From positions 1 through 9,833 of the forward strand of contig JBKPHS010000130.1 of NCBI GenBank assembly GCA_046729975.1: a DNA stretch of 9,833 nt, given 5' to 3'. The DNA comes from JBKPHS01 sp046729975. GTDB lineage: Bacteria; Actinomycetota; Thermoleophilia; Solirubrobacterales; Thermoleophilaceae. Shown here in pieces: positions 6,346 through 9,833 of this stretch. Under the pieces are notes generated by a model. It searched no databases. It saw only the letters and a program-made list of their open reading frames with translations, and was not told where the DNA came from. Both the position numbers and the translations under genes were made by a program. Position 1 is the stretch's first letter. Every line of letters starts with the position of its first letter.

Positions 6346-6832
6346 CGCCGCTCCGCCCGAGCCGGACGAGCACGACCACGTCCGCGGCGCCGGGCTCGCC
6401 GTTATCGAGTACGGCGACTTCGAGTGCCCCTACTGCGCGAAGACCGCGGCGCTGCTGGACGACCTCGCGGTGCGCCTCGTCTTCCGCCACTTCCCGGTCG
6501 TCTCGAAGCACCCGCGCGCGCGTGTGCTCGCGCACGCCGCGGAGGCCGCGGCCTCGCAGGGCAGGTTCTGGGAGATGCACGACTCGCTCTTCGCCGACCA
6601 GGGCCACCTGGACGACCCCCACCTGTGGCAACGGGCCGAGGCCCTTGGCATCGACATCGAGCGCTTCCAGGCCGACCGCCGCTCCGAGGCCATCGCGGAA
6701 CGGGTCGAGCGCGACTTCCGCTCAGGCGTCAAGGCTGGTGTGATGACGACGCCCACGTTGTTCGTCGCGGGCGAGTCGTACGCCGGAGTCCCGCGGCCCG
6801 AGCTCCTGGATCGCTTAAGCTCAGCCGAGTGA
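6314..6832 (+). CDS. DsbA-family thioredoxin-fold protein, apparently cytosolic
   Basis: A protein of about 172 residues with a DsbA/DSBA-like thioredoxin domain. After a short polar N-terminus comes VIEYGDFECPYC (CPYC redox pair C38/C41), then VFRHFP, an inserted helical domain rich in acidic and aromatic residues (GRFWEMHDSLFAD), and the cis-proline loop MTTPTLFVAG (P147). It ends with DRLSSAE. No signal peptide or membrane segment is visible, so it probably acts in the cytoplasm as a thiol-disulfide reductase or oxidoreductase rather than in oxidative folding. The start is uncertain. The only in-frame candidate before the domain is a TTG at 6314, overlapping the peroxiredoxin gene by 32 bases and without a Shine-Dalgarno; the conserved fold begins near residue 28, so little could be missing. 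It overlaps the SDR gene by four bases. The neighbourhood suggests it might recycle the peroxiredoxin, but this is only inference. Confidence 0.85.
   Translation: MTRSPGDELRSAAPPEPDEHDHVRGAGLAVIEYGDFECPYCAKTAALLDDLAVRLVFRHFPVVSKHPRARVLAHAAEAAASQGRFWEMHDSLFADQGHLDDPHLWQRAEALGIDIERFQADRRSEAIAERVERDFRSGVKAGVMTTPTLFVAGESYAGVPRPELLDRLSSAE
6816..6821 (+). promoter_or_regulatory. TAAGCT -10-like element before the SDR gene
   Basis: TAAGCT lies within the end of the dsbA-like gene, seven bases before the GTG start of the SDR gene, which has no Shine-Dalgarno. It resembles the hexamers before truB and rpsO and could permit a separate leaderless SDR transcript. No -35 could be defended. Confidence 0.3.
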
Positions 6833-7587
6833 CGCCGCTCTCCGGCCGGATCGCCCTCATCACCGGCGCCGCAAGCGGCATCGGCCGCGCAACGGCCATC
6901 CGGCTGGCCGCTGACGGCGCCGCTGTGATCGTCAACTACATCGGGGATCCGGAGCCCGCCGAGGCGCTCGTCGGCGAGCTTGGGACGGCGATCGCCATCG
7001 AGGCCGACGTGGCGGACGAGGCGCAGGTCGTGGCGATGTTCGCCCGGGCGCGCGAGGAGCTCGGCCCCGTCGACGTGCTCGTCAACAACGCCGGCATCGA
7101 GAAGCCGTTCCGGCTCGTGGAGATGCCGCTCGACGAGTGGCGCAGAGTCCTCGACGTGAACCTCACCGGCGCGTTCCTCTGCGCCCGCGAGGCCGCCCGC
7201 GGCATGATCGACCAGGGCGATGGCGGGGTGATCGTCAACAACACGAGCGTCCACGAGCAGATTCCCTGGCCAACCTATTCGCACTACTCCGCGAGCAAGG
7301 CCGGCCTGAAGCTCTTCAGCCAGACGATCGCGCGCGAGCTCGCCCCCCACCAGATACGAGTGGCGCAGGTCGCGCCGGGGGCGATCGCGACGCCGATCAA
7401 CCCGTGGGTGGAGGACGACCCCGAGAAGCTCGAGGAGACCGTCCGGCAGATCCCGTGGGGCCGGGTGGGCCAGCCGGAGGAGGTCGCCGCGGCGATCGCC
7501 TGGCTCGCATCCGCCGAGGCGAGCTACGTGACCGGCGCGACGCTGTTCGTGGACGGCGGCATGACGCTCTACCCCGGCGTCACGTGA
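6829..7587 (+). CDS. Short-chain dehydrogenase, glucose 1-dehydrogenase-like
   Basis: A 252-residue classical SDR. The nucleotide-binding TGAASGIG (12-19), NNAG (86-89) and the catalytic triad S140, Y153 and K157 (YSASK) are all present. The region SVHEQIPWPTYSHYSASKAG, the later APGAIATPIN and the closing SYVTGATLFVDGGMTLYP match the Bacillus glucose 1-dehydrogenase pattern closely (SVHExIPWP, GAINTPIN, ADGGMTxYP). The best guess is therefore oxidation of beta-D-glucose or a similar sugar to the lactone with NAD(P)+. Family members differ in substrate, so the specificity is tentative. After the second strand this protein has VNYIGD where Bacillus enzymes have an Arg after NY; loss of that positive charge might favour NAD over NADP. 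The GTG start overlaps the dsbA-like stop by four bases. A GC-rich hairpin follows the stop directly. It could supply reducing equivalents to neighbouring redox proteins. Confidence 0.88.
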   Translation: MTPLSGRIALITGAASGIGRATAIRLAADGAAVIVNYIGDPEPAEALVGELGTAIAIEADVADEAQVVAMFARAREELGPVDVLVNNAGIEKPFRLVEMPLDEWRRVLDVNLTGAFLCAREAARGMIDQGDGGVIVNNTSVHEQIPWPTYSHYSASKAGLKLFSQTIARELAPHQIRVAQVAPGAIATPINPWVEDDPEKLEETVRQIPWGRVGQPEEVAAAIAWLASAEASYVTGATLFVDGGMTLYPGVT

Positions 7588-7609
7588 GCCCCCGGGGGCT
7601 TGCGCCCCC
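7587..7609 (+). terminator. GC-rich hairpin between the SDR gene and pnp
   Basis: GGGGGC (7594-7599) pairs with GCCCCC (7604-7609) around a TTGC loop, a perfect six-pair GC stem. It begins seven bases after the SDR stop. An overlapping 14-base perfect palindrome, AGCCCCCGGGGGCT, occupies 7587-7600, so two mutually exclusive folds are possible. There is no T-run afterwards. It probably marks the end of the upstream transcript, or a processing or pausing site ahead of pnp. Confidence 0.5.
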
Positions 7610-7614
7610 ACTGC

Positions 7615-7637
7615 TAACCTCCCCCCGACTCTAGACA
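7615..7637 (+). promoter_or_regulatory. Candidate pnp promoter -10 elements
   Basis: Two TA-containing hexamers lie directly after the hairpin: TAACCT at 7615-7620 (within TGCTAACCT, extended -10-like) and TAGACA at 7632-7637. Either would give a leader of roughly 45-70 bases for pnp, unlike the leaderless arrangement suggested for other genes here. No good -35 is seen at 16-18 bases from either, so this is tentative. Confidence 0.35.
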
Positions 7638-7653
7638 GAGCCGAAAAAAGGAC

Positions 7654-7676
7654 GTGCCGCCAACCGGAGGCGGCGC
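7654..7676 (+). promoter_or_regulatory. Stem-loop in the pnp leader, adjoining the ribosome-binding site
   Basis: GCCGCC (7656-7661) pairs with GGCGGC (7669-7674) around an AACCGGA loop. A U-G and a G-C pair (7655-7675, 7654-7676) extend the stem to eight pairs. It ends one base before the pnp Shine-Dalgarno. pnp is autoregulated through a leader stem-loop in E. coli; whether this hairpin plays that part is inference. Confidence 0.4.
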
Positions 7677-7677
7677 T

Positions 7678-7684
7678 GAAAGGA
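7678..7684 (+). promoter_or_regulatory. Shine-Dalgarno for pnp
   Basis: GAAAGGA lies five bases before the ATG at 7690 and decides this start. The in-frame GTG at 7654 also has an AAAAAAGGA before it, but only one base away, too close to work well. Confidence 0.65.
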
Positions 7685-7689
7685 ACAAG

Positions 7690-9833
7690 ATGAATGAAGG
7701 TGTAAGCCGGGTCTCGGTCGAGGTCGGGGGTACGGAAGTTGCTTTCGAGACCGGCAAGCTCGCCAAGCAGGCGAGTGGAGCCGTGGTCGTCACGGCAGGC
7801 GAGACGATGGTGCTCGCCACGGCGACCGCGGGGAATTTCCGCGACGTCGACTTCCTGCCGCTGACGGTCGACGTGGAGGAGCGGATGTATGCCGCGGGCA
7901 AGATCCCCGGCAGCTTCTTCCGGCGCGAGGGTCGCGCAGGCGAGAAGGCCACGCTGACCGCGCGCATGATCGACCGCCCACTGCGGCCGCTCTTCCCGAA
8001 GGGCTGGCGACGCGAGACGCAGCTCGTGGCGATCCCCACGTCGGTCGACCACGTGAACCCCTACGACATCCTCGCGATGAACGGCGCCAGCGCCGCCCTG
8101 ATGATCTCCGACATCCCGTTCCCCGCGCCCGTCGGCGCGGTGCGCGTCGGCCAGGACGACGAGGGCAACTTCGTCGTCAACCCAGACGAGGAGTCGCTCC
8201 TGAGCTCGAAGCTCGATCTGGTGGTGGCGGGAACCGAAGACGCCATCCTGATGGTCGAGGCGGGCGCGAACGAGATCACCGAGGCCGAGATCCTCGACGC
8301 GCTCGACATCGCGCACGGCGAGATCAAGAGGCTCTGCCAGGCGCAGCACGAGCTGCGGCAGAAGGCCGGCAAGGAGAAGCAGGAGGTCGAGGTCCCGCAG
8401 GTCGACCCGACGCTCTACGAGGAGATCAGGGAGCGCTTCGGATCTGCGCTCGACGAGGCGACCCAGGTCGAGGACAAGCTCGCCCGGCAGGAGGCCACCA
8501 AGCGCGTCGAGGAGGAGATCCTCGAGAGCTTCGCCCCCGCCGCCGAGGGCCCCGAAACCGACGCGGTGGCCGCGGCGCAGCGCCGGCAGGCGGTGCAGCT
8601 TGCGTTCGACAAGCTCGAGAAGGACATCATCCGTCGCCGCATCGCGGTGGACAAGAAGCGTCCCGACGGTCGGAGCGCGGAGGAGATCCGGCCGATCTGG
8701 ATCGAGGTCGGAGTGGCCCCGCGGACGCACGGCTCCGCGATCTTCACGCGCGGGCAGACGCAGGCGCTCTCCGTGGCCGCGCTGGGCACGACGCGCGAGG
8801 AGATGCGGCTCGACACGCTCGGCCTCGAGACCGCCAAGCGCTACTTCCACCACTACAACTTCCCGCCGTTCTCGGTCGGGGAGGCGGGCTTCATGCGCGG
8901 CCCGAAGCGCCGCGACATCGGCCACGGCGCGCTCGCCGAGCGGGCGCTCGTTCCCGTGATCCCGTCGCAGGAGGAGTTCCCGTACACGATTCGCGTCGTC
9001 TCCGACATTCTCGAGTCGAACGGCTCGTCGTCGATGGCGTCGGTGTGCGGCTCGAGTCTTGCGCTCGAGGATGCGGGTGTGCCGATCAGGAAGCCGGTCG
9101 CCGGCATCGCGATGGGCCTGATCAAGGAAGAGGACGACTACATCGTGCTGTCCGACATCGCGGGTGTGGAGGACCACCTGGGCGACATGGACTTCAAGGT
9201 CGCCGGCACAGAGGCGGGCATCACGGCGCTCCAGATGGACATCAAGATCTCGGGCGTGACCTTCGACATCCTGCGGGACGCGCTCTCGCAGGCGAAGGAC
9301 GGCCGCGACTTCATCCTCGGCAAGATGGCCGAGGTGCTACCGGCCCCGCGCGAGGAGCTGTCGAAGTACGCGCCGCGCATCACCTCGATCCAGATCGACG
9401 TCGACAAGATCGGCATGGTCATCGGCAAGGGCGGCGAGACGATTCGCGCCCTCTCCGAGGAGTACGAGGCCGAGATCGACGTGCAGGACGACGGCACGAT
9501 CCTGGTCTATGCGGCCAGCGGCGAGCAGGGCGACGCGCTGATCGCGCGCATCCGCCAGATGACCAAGGAGGTCGAGGTCGGCGACGAGTACACCGGCAAG
9601 GTGGTCAAGACCACGACCTTCGGCGCCTTTGTCGAGCTGTCGAAGGGCACCGACGGCCTGCTTCACATCTCGAACATCGCGCCCGGTGAGCGCCCCGCCA
9701 CCGTGGAGGACGTGCTCAACCGCGGCGACGAGGTGGACGTGCGGGTGGTCGAGGTCGACAAGGAGCGCGGCCGCATCGGGCTGCGTCTCGCGGCCGACCC
9801 TGAGATACAGGGCAAGTCCGCCGAGGAGCTCGC
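7690..9833 (+). CDS. pnp: Polyribonucleotide nucleotidyltransferase (PNPase), 3' partial
   Basis: PNPase degrades RNA 3'-to-5' by phosphorolysis and can add heteropolymeric tails; in actinobacteria it is a main RNA-decay and tailing enzyme. The visible 714 codons contain RNase PH domain 1 with FFRREGR (about 76-82), the helical linker domain (about 240-320), and RNase PH domain 2 with the phosphate-binding SSSMASVCG (446-454) and DHLGDMDFKVAGTE, whose D495 and D501 correspond to the catalytic D486 and D492 of E. coli. A KH domain with IGKGGETIR (578-586) and an S1 domain beginning GKVVKTTTFGAFVEL (about 636) follow. The S1 domain looks complete, so only a short variable tail is probably lost beyond the window. 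The ATG at 7690 has a good Shine-Dalgarno and gives the expected N-terminus (a strand leading to TGKLAKQASGAVV). Three genes separate it from rpsO, its usual partner. Confidence 0.97.
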   Translation, partial: MNEGVSRVSVEVGGTEVAFETGKLAKQASGAVVVTAGETMVLATATAGNFRDVDFLPLTVDVEERMYAAGKIPGSFFRREGRAGEKATLTARMIDRPLRPLFPKGWRRETQLVAIPTSVDHVNPYDILAMNGASAALMISDIPFPAPVGAVRVGQDDEGNFVVNPDEESLLSSKLDLVVAGTEDAILMVEAGANEITEAEILDALDIAHGEIKRLCQAQHELRQKAGKEKQEVEVPQVDPTLYEEIRERFGSALDEATQVEDKLARQEATKRVEEEILESFAPAAEGPETDAVAAAQRRQAVQLAFDKLEKDIIRRRIAVDKKRPDGRSAEEIRPIWIEVGVAPRTHGSAIFTRGQTQALSVAALGTTREEMRLDTLGLETAKRYFHHYNFPPFSVGEAGFMRGPKRRDIGHGALAERALVPVIPSQEEFPYTIRVVSDILESNGSSSMASVCGSSLALEDAGVPIRKPVAGIAMGLIKEEDDYIVLSDIAGVEDHLGDMDFKVAGTEAGITALQMDIKISGVTFDILRDALSQAKDGRDFILGKMAEVLPAPREELSKYAPRITSIQIDVDKIGMVIGKGGETIRALSEEYEAEIDVQDDGTILVYAASGEQGDALIARIRQMTKEVEVGDEYTGKVVKTTTFGAFVELSKGTDGLLHISNIAPGERPATVEDVLNRGDEVDVRVVEVDKERGRIGLRLAADPEIQGKSAEEL

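Noticed and set aside
7654..7689. In-frame GTG with an AAAAAAGGA upstream as an extended pnp start
   Set aside because: The purine tract is only one base from the GTG, the extra residues would be encoded by the leader hairpin, and ATG 7690 has a properly spaced Shine-Dalgarno and the usual PNPase N-terminus.
6430..9177. A 915-codon open frame on the - strand across the dsbA-like, SDR and pnp genes
   Set aside because: It is the mirror of three genes with clear catalytic motifs on the + strand. Its translation is rich in Arg, Leu, Asp, His and Val with no recognisable domain, as expected when G/C-rich third positions suppress stops on the opposite strand.
1..9833. Search for CRISPR arrays, tRNA genes, insertion sequences, toxin-antitoxin or defence genes
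   Set aside because: No regularly spaced repeats, cloverleaf-like segments, transposase motifs or defence-type domains were seen. All substantial coding is accounted for by housekeeping and redox genes.

Overview
The window is a high-GC chromosomal segment coding almost entirely on the + strand. It looks like the translation and RNA-processing region of an actinobacterium. The gene order infB - ylxP - rbfA - DHH phosphoesterase (nrnA-like) - truB - ribF - rpsO ... pnp, the Arg/Pro-rich linker in IF2, the strong G/C third-position bias and the compact RibF together suggest a deep-branching class such as Thermoleophilia (Solirubrobacterales-like). That placement is inference; no 16S or phylogenetic evidence is available here.

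Layout: 1-142 is an inverted, diverged copy of the IF2 N-terminal (IF2_N) coding segment, reading on the - strand. It is joined head-on to a 5'-truncated infB (about 143-2057). Then come ylxP (2166-2468), rbfA (2598-2942), the nrnA-like DHH/DHHA1 phosphoesterase (2939-3925), truB (3946-4737), ribF (4734-5618) and rpsO (5615-5884). A three-gene redox/metabolic group follows: a peroxiredoxin (5881-6345), a cytosolic DsbA-like thioredoxin-fold protein (about 6314-6832) and a glucose 1-dehydrogenase-like SDR (6829-7587). Last is pnp (7690 to the window end, 3' partial). No gap between genes exceeds about 130 bases.

The genes are packed into translationally coupled runs. rbfA/nrnA, truB/ribF, ribF/rpsO, rpsO/peroxiredoxin and dsbA-like/SDR each overlap by exactly 4 bases (GTGA or ATGA). 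Several genes (rbfA, truB, rpsO, SDR) carry a TAnnnT hexamer only a few bases before the start codon, while the tightly coupled nrnA, ribF, peroxiredoxin and dsbA-like genes do not. This hints at leaderless internal promoters. pnp differs: it has a GC-rich hairpin after the upstream SDR, a leader of roughly 70-100 bases with a second hairpin, and a clear Shine-Dalgarno.

Functionally, IF2, RbfA, TruB, S15 and YlxP serve translation initiation, 30S maturation and tRNA modification. PNPase and the DHH enzyme would work in succession on RNA fragments, RibF makes FMN/FAD, and the inserted trio handles peroxide, thiols and NAD(P)H. I found no convincing undescribed system. The two points most worth checking are the inverted IF2_N segment at the left edge (most likely a contig-end chimera) and the redox trio separating rpsO from pnp.
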